This document shows, piece after piece, positions 8,520-16,340 of a stretch of DNA of 64,000 nt (positions are counted from its first letter, which is position 1; every line of letters begins with the position of its first letter). Both the position numbers and the translations under genes were made by a program. The notes under the pieces were generated by a model. It did not search any database. It had not been told where the DNA came from and saw nothing but the letters and a program-made list of their open reading frames with translations. Origin of the DNA: Aldehydirespirator sp965248735 (lineage in GTDB: Bacteria > Actinomycetota > Acidimicrobiia > Acidimicrobiales > Aldehydirespiratoraceae). The stretch covers positions 3,782,001 to 3,846,000 of the forward strand of contig OZ252146.1 in NCBI GenBank assembly GCA_965248735.1, in the 5' to 3' direction.

Positions 8520-9989
8520 TCAGCCGTGGCCGGCCGCGTCCAGTTCGGCGCGGGCCGCGATGATCGCCTCTCGCAGCCGGCTGACGACGGCATCGACATC
8601 GTCGTGCGTGATGACCAGCGGCGGCGACATGACGTTGAGGTTCTCGATGGGCCTGACGATCAGGCCGAGGGCGTCGGCCTGGTTCGACACCCGCTTGCCG
8701 ACGGCCAGCTCTTCGGGGTACGGGCGCTTGTCGGCCCGGTCGGCCACGAACTCGACGCACGCCATGAGGTGGAAGCCCCGCACATCGCCCACCATCGGAA
8801 GATCGGCCAGGGTTGCGAGCTGCTCCATGAAGTAGGGGCCGACCGACCGCACATGCTGCAGGAGATTCTCGCGCTCGATGATCTCGATGTTCTTGAGCGC
8901 GGCCGCGCAAGAGACCGGATGGGCCGAGTAGGTGTAGCCGACCGCGAAACACCGCCCGTGGCCGGGCTCGGAGATGACGTCGAAGATCTCGTCTGTGAAC
9001 AGCATGGCCCCCAGGGGCACGTATCCCGAAGTCAGCCCTTTGGCCGTGGTCAGGATGTCGGGGCGGATGCCGTAGAGGGACTCCGACACGAACCACTCCC
9101 CGAGACGGCCGAAGCCGGTGACGACCTCGTCGGACACGTACAGGATCCCGTGGTGTCGGCAGAACTCCCACATACGTGGCAGATAGTCCGCCGGGGGCAT
9201 GATCACGCCCCCCGAGCCCATGACCGGCTCGGCGAACAGTGCGGCCACATGGCCCGGCCCGCCCAGCTCGTCCACCTTCGCCTCGAGCTCGGCGATCAGG
9301 TCGTCGGCGAACTCCTGCTCGGTCCTGCCTCGGCCGTGGCGATAGTGGTTGGGCGAGCTGAGGTGATGGATGGTGTCGGTGATGAACTGGAACTCCGGCA
9401 CCCTGTCCCCGGGCTTGCCGCTCAGGGACGCAGCCGCCAGCGTGGTCCCGTGGTAGGAGTCGATCCGGCTGAGGATGTGGCGGCGCTCGGGTTCGTCCCT
9501 CACCGCCCAGTAGTACTGGACCAAGCGCAGCGCGGCGTCGTTCGCGGTGGAGCCGCCGCAAGTGAAGAAGGCGTGGTTCAGCGAGCCCGGGGCCAGAGAC
9601 GCCAGCCGCTCGGCCAGCTCCACGGCACAGACGTTGGTCATGTCGGTGAAGGGGTTGGCGTACGCCAGGTCACGCACCTGCTTGGCGATCGCGGCCGCCA
9701 TATCCTCCCGGCCGAGCCCGATGTTGGTGCACCACATCCCGCCCACAGCGTCGAGGTACTCGTTGCCGTCGGTGTCAACGAGCCGCGCTCCGGCGCCGCG
9801 GGCCACCGCCAGGGCCGGGTCGACCAGGTAGGTGTCGAACAGCTGGAAGGGGTGGAGATGGTGCCGCTGATCGGAGGCCACGATGCTGGCCGTCGATCGA
9901 CCTGGCGCCCGCGTGCGGGGTCCTTCAGACCGCTGTGAGGACCTGCCGCCTGGCATCTGGCCGCCGTCAGGCGTGGAAGCCCCTCTCAT
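8520..9989 (-). CDS. Class III PLP-dependent aminotransferase (omega-transaminase type)
   Basis: 489-residue cytoplasmic transaminase of the omega-amino acid/taurine:pyruvate group. Visible features are the PLP-phosphate region FFTCGGSTANDAALRL, the aromatic SYHGTTLAAASLSG, the pyridine-nitrogen Asp287 in SDEVVTGFGRLGEWF and the Schiff-base Lys317 in ILTTAKGLTSGYVPLGAML. The ATG at 9989 overlaps the amidase stop (ATGA), so amidase and transaminase are coupled. A plausible pathway is hydrolysis of an amide to release an amine, then transamination. The first ~40 residues are low complexity, so the true start may lie further in. Confidence 0.92.
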   Translation of the reverse strand: MRGASTPDGGQMPGGRSSQRSEGPRTRAPGRSTASIVASDQRHHLHPFQLFDTYLVDPALAVARGAGARLVDTDGNEYLDAVGGMWCTNIGLGREDMAAAIAKQVRDLAYANPFTDMTNVCAVELAERLASLAPGSLNHAFFTCGGSTANDAALRLVQYYWAVRDEPERRHILSRIDSYHGTTLAAASLSGKPGDRVPEFQFITDTIHHLSSPNHYRHGRGRTEQEFADDLIAELEAKVDELGGPGHVAALFAEPVMGSGGVIMPPADYLPRMWEFCRHHGILYVSDEVVTGFGRLGEWFVSESLYGIRPDILTTAKGLTSGYVPLGAMLFTDEIFDVISEPGHGRCFAVGYTYSAHPVSCAAALKNIEIIERENLLQHVRSVGPYFMEQLATLADLPMVGDVRGFHLMACVEFVADRADKRPYPEELAVGKRVSNQADALGLIVRPIENLNVMSPPLVITHDDVDAVVSRLREAIIAARAELDAAGHG

Positions 9990-11404
9990 GACGGCCGGTG
10001 CCGGTCGTAGAAGCTTCCCGCGGCCTGCTCGTAGGCGGCGGCCACCCGGAACGGCACGAGGTCGGCGTGGGTGGGCCCGACGATCTGCATGCCGATGGGC
10101 ACGCCCGTCGATGGGGCGATCCCGATCGGGATACTCATGACGGGAAGGCGGCCGAGCACATTGAACGGATAAGTCATCAGGTCCTTCAGCACTGCCAGGG
10201 GCTCTGACGCGGTGCCCGACTCGGGGTGGCCGAGATCGGCGGGGATGTCGGTGCGAGTCGATGTCGGGCAGATGAGGGCCTGGCAGCCGGCGCCGAAGAC
10301 TTTGCTCTGCATGGTCGCGTGCATGCGGTCCCCGTACCGCCAGCTTTGCTGCCATCGGACGACGGGCACCGGCGGCTCGTCGAGGTAGCTCCGGATGTAG
10401 GGCGTTAGCAGGGACCGGTCAGCGCCGTCGGGCAGCGACGCCTCCAGGACCGATCGGGATTGGAACGCCAGATGGGTCATCGCGACGTCCAGAACCTCGT
10501 CGGTCCAGCCTAGGTCCACCTCCTCGACCTCGACGCCGGCGGAGCGGAGGGTGTCGGCGGCTTCGTCGAGCGCGGCCTCTACCTCCTCGGTGACTTCGAA
10601 GTAACCGAGATCCCTGCTCAAGGCCACTCGCATGCCCCGGCCCGGCGGAACCGGAACCGGCAGCTCCAGCCGCTCCAGCGAGAACATGTCAGTGTCGAGG
10701 GGACCGGATATGGCGTTCTCGAACAGCGCGACATCGTCGACGCTGCGCCCGAGGGGGCCGGACGCGGCGTAGGGCTCCCGGTTCCAGGGCCAGAACTCGG
10801 GTACTCGTCCCCATGGCGGCTTGAAGCCGACCAGGCCGTTCATCGCGGCCGGGATGCGGATCGATCCGGCGATGTCCGATCCCGTGGCGAGCGTCGAGGT
10901 CCCTGCAGCCAGGCTTGCCCCGGAGCCTCCCGAAGACCCCCCGCAGGTCATGGCCGGATTCCAGGGATTGCGGGTGACACCGTGCAGGAACGTCCATGTC
11001 ACCGCAGCCATCGAGAACTCCGGGGTGGCGGTGCGAGCATGCACGATGCCGCCCGCGCCGAGGACCCGCTCGGCGATCGGATCGGTATCGTCGGCCACGT
11101 CGTCAGCGAACAGCACCGACCCCTGGGTGGTGCGCTGCCCGGCGATGCGAGGCTCGTCCTTGACCGCGACCGCGAGACCCTCCAGCAGCCGGGCCTCTCC
11201 GCGGGCGTAGGCGTCCGCGGCCTCGCCAGCGCGGGCGAGAGCAGAATCGAAGTAGGTGTCGGTGAACGCGTTCAGGACGGGCTCAGTTGCCTCGGCACGG
11301 TCGATAATCGCCGCGAGTACGTCGCGGGGCGACAGTTCCTTGGAGCGGAAGCGCCGGATCGCCTCCCGAGCGCCGATGTAGGCCAGGTCGTTCTCAGCCG
11401 CCAT
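9986..11404 (-). CDS. Amidase signature family hydrolase
   Basis: 472-residue amidase signature enzyme that hydrolyses a carboxamide with a Ser-cisSer-Lys triad. Lys82 (AVAVKDEPRI), the cis-Ser at about 157 (TCGGSSGGSGASLAAGTS) and the nucleophile Ser181 (GSDIAGSIRIPAAMNG) are all present at normal spacing, so it should be active. The family includes GatA, indoleacetamide hydrolase and 6-aminohexanoate amidases; no GatB or GatC neighbour is present, so this is a catabolic amidase rather than the tRNA amidotransferase. A perfect palindrome covers the region just before the ATG at 11404, implying TetR control. Confidence 0.92.
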   Translation of the reverse strand: MAAENDLAYIGAREAIRRFRSKELSPRDVLAAIIDRAEATEPVLNAFTDTYFDSALARAGEAADAYARGEARLLEGLAVAVKDEPRIAGQRTTQGSVLFADDVADDTDPIAERVLGAGGIVHARTATPEFSMAAVTWTFLHGVTRNPWNPAMTCGGSSGGSGASLAAGTSTLATGSDIAGSIRIPAAMNGLVGFKPPWGRVPEFWPWNREPYAASGPLGRSVDDVALFENAISGPLDTDMFSLERLELPVPVPPGRGMRVALSRDLGYFEVTEEVEAALDEAADTLRSAGVEVEEVDLGWTDEVLDVAMTHLAFQSRSVLEASLPDGADRSLLTPYIRSYLDEPPVPVVRWQQSWRYGDRMHATMQSKVFGAGCQALICPTSTRTDIPADLGHPESGTASEPLAVLKDLMTYPFNVLGRLPVMSIPIGIAPSTGVPIGMQIVGPTHADLVPFRVAAAYEQAAGSFYDRHRPS

Positions 11405-11410
11405 GGAGTC

Positions 11411-11430
11411 AACCTATCGCACGATAGGTT
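11411..11430. promoter_or_regulatory. Palindromic TetR-type operator in front of the amidase gene
   Basis: The site aacctatcgcacgataggtt is a 20-bp inverted repeat with perfect nine-base arms around a two-base centre. It shares 16 of 18 core positions with the site at 7716-7733. It begins seven bases upstream of the amidase ATG, so a bound regulator would block the ribosome site or promoter of the amidase-transaminase unit. Confidence 0.8.
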
Positions 11431-11494
11431 AGGTCGGCAACCGGTCCCTCTCCTCGATGACCGGCCCGTCGCGCCACCTCCCGATGATCCCACC

Positions 11495-11521
11495 GGCCCC
11501 AGGCCATGGGGCCGCGGCCCC
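11495..11521. terminator. GC-rich hairpin downstream of rarA (possible terminator)
   Basis: Two overlapping GC stems can form: ggccc(c) with gggg(cc) around a seven-base loop, or the 14-bp palindrome ggggccgcggcccc at 11508-11521. It lies between the rarA stop and the amidase promoter region. There is no T-tract, so an intrinsic terminator is only a possibility. The rest of the 11431-11559 gap shows nothing recognisable. Confidence 0.3.
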
Positions 11522-11559
11522 AAGCTGGCTGCGAACTACGGTCCTCGTCGGCGTGAGCC

Positions 11560-12903
11560 CTAGCTGCCAGGCTCAGCGGGGCCAGGGCGCCGCGGGCCGG
11601 GCCGGCGCTCGGATAGGGCGGCCTCGGCGCCGTGGTCGGAGGGCTCGTAGTAGACGTTGCCGGCGACCTCGGCGGGGCGGTGCTGCTGGGCGACCCAGCC
11701 GTTCGGGTCGTCGTGGGGATAGCGGTACCCCTCGCCGTGGCCCAGGGACGCAGCGCCCACATAGTGGGCGTCGCGCAGGTGCATGGGGACTTCGCCCGCT
11801 CCCGCGGCCCGGGCATCGGCGACAGCCCGGCCCAAAGCCACCGTCACCCGGTTGGACTTGGGGGCGGTGGCCAGCCGCACCACTGCGTGGGCCAGATTGA
11901 GCTGCGCCTCGGGCAGCCCGACATACTCCACGGCCCGGGCCGCGGCGTCGGCCACCAGCAGGGCGCCGTCGTCGGCCATTCCGATGTCCTCGGAGGCGAG
12001 GATCACGAGACGCCGGGCGATGAAGCGGGGATCCTCGCCCGCCTCCAGCATCCGGGCCAGCCAGTACAGGCCAGCGTTGGTGTCGGAGCCCCGGATGCTC
12101 TTGATGAACGCGCTGATCACGTCGTAGTGGCCGTCGCGGCCGTAGCTGACGGCCTTGGCGTCGGCCGCGGCCTCGGCGTCGGCCAGGGTCACGTGGACCC
12201 GGTCCGGCGAGGCGACGCCGGATCTGGCTTCACCCCGGCGACCGGCCAGCGCCACCGCCACCTCTACGCCGGTGAGGGCGTGGCGGCCGTCGCCGCCGCT
12301 GCGGGCAGCGAGGTGCTCGACGGCATCGTCGGCGGCGGTGGCCTGCTCCGCGGCCAGGCCCCGGCGCGCCAGCTCCACCAGCGACTCGGCATCGAGCGGA
12401 TTCAGGCGGAACAGCGTCGAGCGCGACATCAGCGGCGGGTTCACCTCGAAGTGCGGGTTCTCGGTGGTGGCGCCGATCAGCACGAGCAGGCCGTCCTCCA
12501 CCGCGGGCAGCAGCGCGTCCTGCTGGGCCTTGTTGAAGCGGTGCACCTCATCGAGGAACAGGATCGTTCCAGTGCCGTGGGTGCCGAGACGGTCCCGGGC
12601 CCGCTCGATCACGGCCCGCACGTCCTTGACCCCGGCGGTCACCGCCGAGAGCTCCTCGAAAGCCTTGGCGGTGGTGAGGGCCACCACCCTCGCCAGCGTG
12701 GTCTTGCCCGTGCCCGGCGGGCCCCACAGGATCACCGAGGACAGCCGGTCGGCTTCTATCAGCTCCCGCAGCGGCCGTCCCGGCCCCACTAGGTGGTCCT
12801 GGCCCACGATCTCGTCGAGGGTGCGGGGCCGCAGCCGGGCCGCAAGCGGCGCCCGCCGGCTCAGCCGCTCGGCCGCAGCCGCATCGAACAGGTCCCCAGC
12901 CAC
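11560..12903 (-). CDS. rarA: Replication-associated recombination protein A (RarA/MgsA AAA+ ATPase)
   Basis: 447-residue AAA+ ATPase related to clamp loaders and RuvB that acts at stalled replication forks. The sequence has RPRTLDEIVGQDHLVG, Walker A WGPPGTGKTTLAR, Walker B ILFLDEVHRFNKAQQDALLP, sensor 1 LIGATTENPHFEVN, the arginine-finger region SRSTLFRL and the C-terminal tetramerisation part (IKSIRGSDTNAGLYWLARML, ARRLVILASEDIGMAD). Length is normal for the family. In many actinobacteria rarA lies between aspS and the alaS cluster; here a VapBC module separates it from aspS and a catabolic block from alaS. Confidence 0.95.
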   Translation of the reverse strand: MAGDLFDAAAAERLSRRAPLAARLRPRTLDEIVGQDHLVGPGRPLRELIEADRLSSVILWGPPGTGKTTLARVVALTTAKAFEELSAVTAGVKDVRAVIERARDRLGTHGTGTILFLDEVHRFNKAQQDALLPAVEDGLLVLIGATTENPHFEVNPPLMSRSTLFRLNPLDAESLVELARRGLAAEQATAADDAVEHLAARSGGDGRHALTGVEVAVALAGRRGEARSGVASPDRVHVTLADAEAAADAKAVSYGRDGHYDVISAFIKSIRGSDTNAGLYWLARMLEAGEDPRFIARRLVILASEDIGMADDGALLVADAAARAVEYVGLPEAQLNLAHAVVRLATAPKSNRVTVALGRAVADARAAGAGEVPMHLRDAHYVGAASLGHGEGYRYPHDDPNGWVAQQHRPAEVAGNVYYEPSDHGAEAALSERRPGPRRPGPAEPGS

Positions 12904-12920
12904 CCCCCGACCCTACGCGC

Positions 12921-13583
12921 TCAATCTGCGGCAGAGCTGCGGTTGCTGTTGGGCTCCCTGACGATCCACACAAACGAGACGACAACCACCAATGCGACCG
13001 CCCCGAGCGACAGGATCGACTCCGCGACAGTGACGATGTCACTGGTGGAATGGAACGTGTGCTCGTCCGGCCGCCATGACGCGGGATCTTCGTGCAACAG
13101 CAGGTACATGAAGGCGAGCAGCACCGCGGCAGGAAGCACACCGGACAGACACACCTCTTCCCAGCCCAGGTAACGCTGACGTCCGCTGCCGAGACCCATC
13201 ACCCCCCTCACGAATAGGAAGATCGCGAACGGCAAGAGCAAGATCGTCGCGGCCGAGACCGTGCACATGAACCCGAGCGTCGATCCCGCGGTCACCATGA
13301 GGGCTGGTCGCCCGCTGCGCCCGCCCAAGATCGCAAGCAGGCCAAGGGCGCTGTACGGCGCGCCGACGGCCAGCGCGGCCAACTCAGCGTTGGGAAGCCC
13401 ATCCTCGGATCCGAGCCAACGGATCAGCACGAGCCCGACACCGACCAGGATGAACAGCATCGCGGCGGTGTTCTCCAATCGCGCCAGCCACGGTCCTGCT
13501 CCCGGAACCGGCGACCGCTCGTGGACCTCGGTCGCCGCCTCGCCGTCATCGCCGGTCACCTCCTCACTGTATTGCCCCTTCAA
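12921..13583 (-). CDS. Multi-pass membrane protein of unknown function
   Basis: 220 residues with about six hydrophobic segments, including TAAMLFILVGVGLVLIRWLG, NAELAALAVGAPYSALGLLA, AATILLLPFAIFLFVRGVMG, LSGVLPAAVLLAFMYLLL and LGAVALVVVVSFVWIVRE. A 30-residue polar, Glu-rich N-terminus precedes the first helix. No catalytic or transport motif is visible and I do not recognise a family. It starts at the ATG at 13583 and ends 17 bases before rarA, so it may share rarA's transcript, although it lies at the edge of the toxin-antitoxin insertion. Confidence 0.7.
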   Translation of the reverse strand: MKGQYSEEVTGDDGEAATEVHERSPVPGAGPWLARLENTAAMLFILVGVGLVLIRWLGSEDGLPNAELAALAVGAPYSALGLLAILGGRSGRPALMVTAGSTLGFMCTVSAATILLLPFAIFLFVRGVMGLGSGRQRYLGWEEVCLSGVLPAAVLLAFMYLLLHEDPASWRPDEHTFHSTSDIVTVAESILSLGAVALVVVVSFVWIVREPNSNRSSAAD

Positions 13584-13698
13584 CCGGGGCCATGGCGAGG
13601 TCTGCCCGTGGCGGCCCTACAGCCACCCCCGCCCACGGGGAGCGCGACTGCCTCCAACCGGGGCATCGCAAGGCTTGCCGGCACCGCACAGTTGGTGG

Positions 13699-13727
13699 TA
13701 TATCCAATAGCTTCATACTTGGATATA
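13699..13727. promoter_or_regulatory. Inverted repeat upstream of vapB (probable autoregulatory operator)
   Basis: Perfect nine-base arms tatatccaa and ttggatata flank an 11-base spacer and end eight bases before the vapB start. VapB antitoxins commonly bind such palindromes with VapC to repress their own operon. The AT-rich arms stand out in this GC-rich DNA. Confidence 0.75.
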
Positions 13728-13735
13728 TTGAGGGT

Positions 13736-13942
13736 GTGACCAAACGGCTCATCGACATCGACGACGACCTGCTCGAAGAGGTCCGCAGCCTGATCGGAGC
13801 GTCCACCATGAAAGAGGCGGTGAACGGGGCCCTCCAGCATGTCGTCGACTTCGACCTGCGTCTCAGGCATGTGCGTCGACTCCTGACTCTGGAGGGGACT
13901 GACCTCGCCGACGAGCAGCTCATGCGCGACGCATGGCGGTGA
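13736..13942 (+). CDS. vapB: VapB-type antitoxin
   Basis: 68-residue antitoxin of a type II system. The N-terminus TKRLIDIDDDLLEEVRSLIG and the helix STMKEAVNGALQHVVD match small VapB proteins with a DNA-binding N-terminal half, and the charged C-terminal end (LEGTDLADEQLMRDAWR) would wrap the toxin. I start it at the GTG at 13736, just after an AGGG ribosome site and the palindrome; a longer upstream reading would cross the operator. It overlaps vapC by ten bases, so the pair is co-translated. Confidence 0.85.
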   Translation: MTKRLIDIDDDLLEEVRSLIGASTMKEAVNGALQHVVDFDLRLRHVRRLLTLEGTDLADEQLMRDAWR

Positions 13943-14349
13943 GTGCTAGCTACCTGGCAGACAAGAGCGCCCTGGCGCGGATGACGCACGCCGCAGTGGC
14001 CGAGCGGCTCGCTCCCCTAATCCTCGGTGGTCAGGTAGCTACGTGTGCTGTCATCGATCTGGAGGTTCTCTACAGCGCCCGCTCACTCGGCGACTACCAG
14101 GAGATCCTCGTTGAGAGGGGCGCCCTTCCGACGTTGCCGTTGACCGAGACGGTTGCGACCCGCGCTCTCGACGTGCAGCACCTGCTGGCTCGTCGCGGCC
14201 AGCATCGCGTCGCAGTGCCCGACCTGTTGATTGCAGCAACGGCTGAGGTCAACGGCGTCGCAGTGATCCACTACGACGCCGACTACGACCGAATCTCGCA
14301 AGTGACCGGGCAGCCCGCTGAATGGGTGGTCTCGCGCGGCTCGATCTGA
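13933..14349 (+). CDS. vapC: VapC-type PIN-domain ribonuclease toxin
   Basis: 138-residue PIN-domain RNase that would cleave RNA when freed from VapB. The acidic metal-binding residues are visible: Asp10 (YLADKSALAR), Glu44 (AVIDLEVLYSAR), Asp97 (RVAVPDLLIAATAE) and Asp115/117 (HYDADYDRIS). The C-terminus is the usual TGQPAEWVVSRGSI. All active-site positions are intact, so the toxin should be functional. It sits with vapB inside an otherwise minus-strand housekeeping run, which suggests acquisition as a module. Confidence 0.9.
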   Translation: MAVSASYLADKSALARMTHAAVAERLAPLILGGQVATCAVIDLEVLYSARSLGDYQEILVERGALPTLPLTETVATRALDVQHLLARRGQHRVAVPDLLIAATAEVNGVAVIHYDADYDRISQVTGQPAEWVVSRGSI

Positions 14350-14364
14350 CTTCGGCGCAACTGA

Positions 14365-14425
14365 GGCACCCCGGTGCTGGACGAGCCACTGATCGAATGG
14401 GTGGTGCCTCGGGGCTCGATCTGAC
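14365..14425 (+). pseudogene. Relic of the 3' end of a second vapC
   Basis: Directly after vapC, an in-frame stretch reads DEPLIEWVVPRGSI and stops. It repeats the vapC tail EWVVSRGSI with different third bases and a Pro for Ser. The 31-base blocks 14320-14350 and 14395-14425 share the outer 11 and 13 bases exactly. It has no start and no PIN core, so it is either a remnant of another toxin gene or a diverged duplication of this one. Confidence 0.6.
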
Positions 14426-14473
14426 CGCGGCCGATGCGACCCGCGAGACGCAGACCCGTCCGGAGTCCGCGTC

Positions 14474-16255
14474 TCAGGCCGGAGGTAGGACTCTCAGGCC
14501 TAGCTCTTGCAGGTGGGCGTCGGCTATTGGGCTGGGGGCGTCGGTCAGGGGGTCGGTGCCGGACTGGGTCTTGGGGAAGGCGATCACCTCGCGGATGTTC
14601 TCCTCCCCTACCAGCAGGGCGGCCAGGCGGTCCAGTCCCACCGCGAAGCCGGCGTGGGGCGGAGCGCCGTAGCGGAAGGCGTCCAGCAGGAAGCCGAAGC
14701 GTTCTTGAGCGTCGTCGGGGGCAATTCCCAGAACTTCGAAGATGCGCTGCTGGATGTCGCGGCGGTGGATCCTGACGCTGCCCGATCCGAGCTCCCAGCC
14801 GTTGAGCACGAGGTCGTAGGCCTGGCTGCGGACATCTAGCAGGGCCTCGCTCCCGGGGGGACCGTCCTGGGCCATGAGCAGATGCAGGTCGTCTTCATGG
14901 GGCATGGTGAACGGGTGGTGCGACGGGATGGGGGCGCCGTCGGCGGTGAGCCCCTCGAACAGCGGGAAGTCCAGCACCCACAGAAAGTTGAAGTTGCCGT
15001 CATTGACCGGTGGACGGCCCAGCTCCAGGCGGAGCAGCCCCAGAACGTGGCGCACCACCGGCCGCTCGTCGGCCACCAGGAACACCATGTCGCCGGAGCG
15101 GGCATCGAGGGCCTCGATCACTCCCGCGCCTTCGGTGGCAGACAGGAACTTGGCCACACCTCCGTCGAGAGCGGCGCCGGTGCTGTCCTCAGAATGCACG
15201 ACCCGCATCCAGGCCAGGCCCTTGGCGCCCCAGCGCTGGCAGGTGGCCACCAGTTCGTCGACCCGGCTTCGGGCCAGAGTCTCCGCGCCGCTCGTGAGGC
15301 ATATGCCCTTCACGCACGGGGCCTGGAACACTCTGGCCTTCGTGTCAGAAAAGACCGGCGTGAGCTCGGCCAGCTCCATGCCGAAGCGGATGTCGGGCTT
15401 GTCGGAGCCGAAGCGTTCCATGGCTTCGTGCCAGGTCATGCGGTCGAACTCTCCAGGAACGTGGCCGACGACCTCGGTGGTGGCTTCGACCACCGCCCGG
15501 GTCACGAAGCCCAGCACGTCGTTGCGTTCGGCGAACGACGCCTCCACGTCGAGCTGGGAGAACTCGAACTGGCGGTCGGCCCGCAGATCCTCGTCGCGCA
15601 GGCAGCGGGCGATCTGGTAGTAGCGGTCGACGCCGCCCACCATGGTGAGCTGCTTGAAGATCTGCGGGCTCTGGGGCAGGGCGTAGAACGATCCCGGCTC
15701 CTTGCGCGACGGGACGACGAAGTCGCGGGCCCCCTCGGGGGTGGAGGCGATCAGCATCGGGGTCTCCACCTCTACGAAGCCCTGGGCGTCCATGGCCCGT
15801 CGTATGGCCCGGTTGATCGCGGCCCGGGCCCGCAGGTTGCGCTGCATGCGGGGCTTGCGCAGGTCGACGTAGCGGTGCCGCAGGCGCAGCGTCTCGTCCG
15901 TGTCGGTGCGCTCGTCCAGCGGGAATGGCGGCGGCTCGGCGCTCGACAACACCTCAACCCGGCAGTCGTGCACCTCGATCTCGCCGGTGGCCAGCGCGGG
16001 ATTGGCCGTGCCCTCGGGGCGCAGCCTGACCGTGCCTGTAATGCGCACCACGTACTCCGAGCGCAGGTCGCGGGCGCCGTCCACCACGCACTGAAGCACG
16101 CCGCTGTGATCGCGCAGGTCCACGAAAGCCAGGTGCTCACTGTGCTCGCGCCGCCGGTCCACCCAGCCGCACACCGCTACGGTGCGGCCAGCGTCTTCAG
16201 GACCGAGGCGACCACAGAGGTCGGTCCTCATGGACGTTCCGTCGATGCCGGTCAT
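14474..16255 (-). CDS. aspS: Aspartyl-tRNA synthetase
   Basis: 593-residue class IIb synthetase that charges tRNA-Asp. The N-terminal OB anticodon domain (VAVCGWVDRRREHSEHLAFV) is followed by the catalytic domain (MLIASTPEGARDFVVPSR, FYALPQSPQIFKQLTMVGG, RYYQIARCLRDEDLRADRQF), the bacterial GAD insertion and motif 3 (HAGFAVGLDRLAALLVGEE). Bacterial length is normal. I use the ATG at 16255; an ATG at 16231 giving MRTDLCGRLG is nearly as good. It follows hisS after an 85-base spacer that contains a strong inverted repeat. Confidence 0.96.
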   Translation of the reverse strand: MTGIDGTSMRTDLCGRLGPEDAGRTVAVCGWVDRRREHSEHLAFVDLRDHSGVLQCVVDGARDLRSEYVVRITGTVRLRPEGTANPALATGEIEVHDCRVEVLSSAEPPPFPLDERTDTDETLRLRHRYVDLRKPRMQRNLRARAAINRAIRRAMDAQGFVEVETPMLIASTPEGARDFVVPSRKEPGSFYALPQSPQIFKQLTMVGGVDRYYQIARCLRDEDLRADRQFEFSQLDVEASFAERNDVLGFVTRAVVEATTEVVGHVPGEFDRMTWHEAMERFGSDKPDIRFGMELAELTPVFSDTKARVFQAPCVKGICLTSGAETLARSRVDELVATCQRWGAKGLAWMRVVHSEDSTGAALDGGVAKFLSATEGAGVIEALDARSGDMVFLVADERPVVRHVLGLLRLELGRPPVNDGNFNFLWVLDFPLFEGLTADGAPIPSHHPFTMPHEDDLHLLMAQDGPPGSEALLDVRSQAYDLVLNGWELGSGSVRIHRRDIQQRIFEVLGIAPDDAQERFGFLLDAFRYGAPPHAGFAVGLDRLAALLVGEENIREVIAFPKTQSGTDPLTDAPSPIADAHLQELGLRVLPPA

Positions 16256-16278
16256 GGCCCCGCACCCGCCAGCAGGTC

Positions 16279-16326
16279 GAATTGGCAGCGGCCAACGCCC
16301 GAAACGGCGCCCGCCGCTGCCAATTC
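16279..16326. promoter_or_regulatory. Long stem-loop in the hisS-aspS spacer
   Basis: Perfect 14-base arms gaattggcagcggc and gccgctgccaattc flank a 20-base loop between the hisS stop and the aspS start. No T-run follows on either strand, so it is not a clear intrinsic terminator. It could be an mRNA-processing or stability element, an attenuator or a protein-binding palindrome. Confidence 0.7.
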
Positions 16327-16340
16327 CGGTGTAGTCGGGA

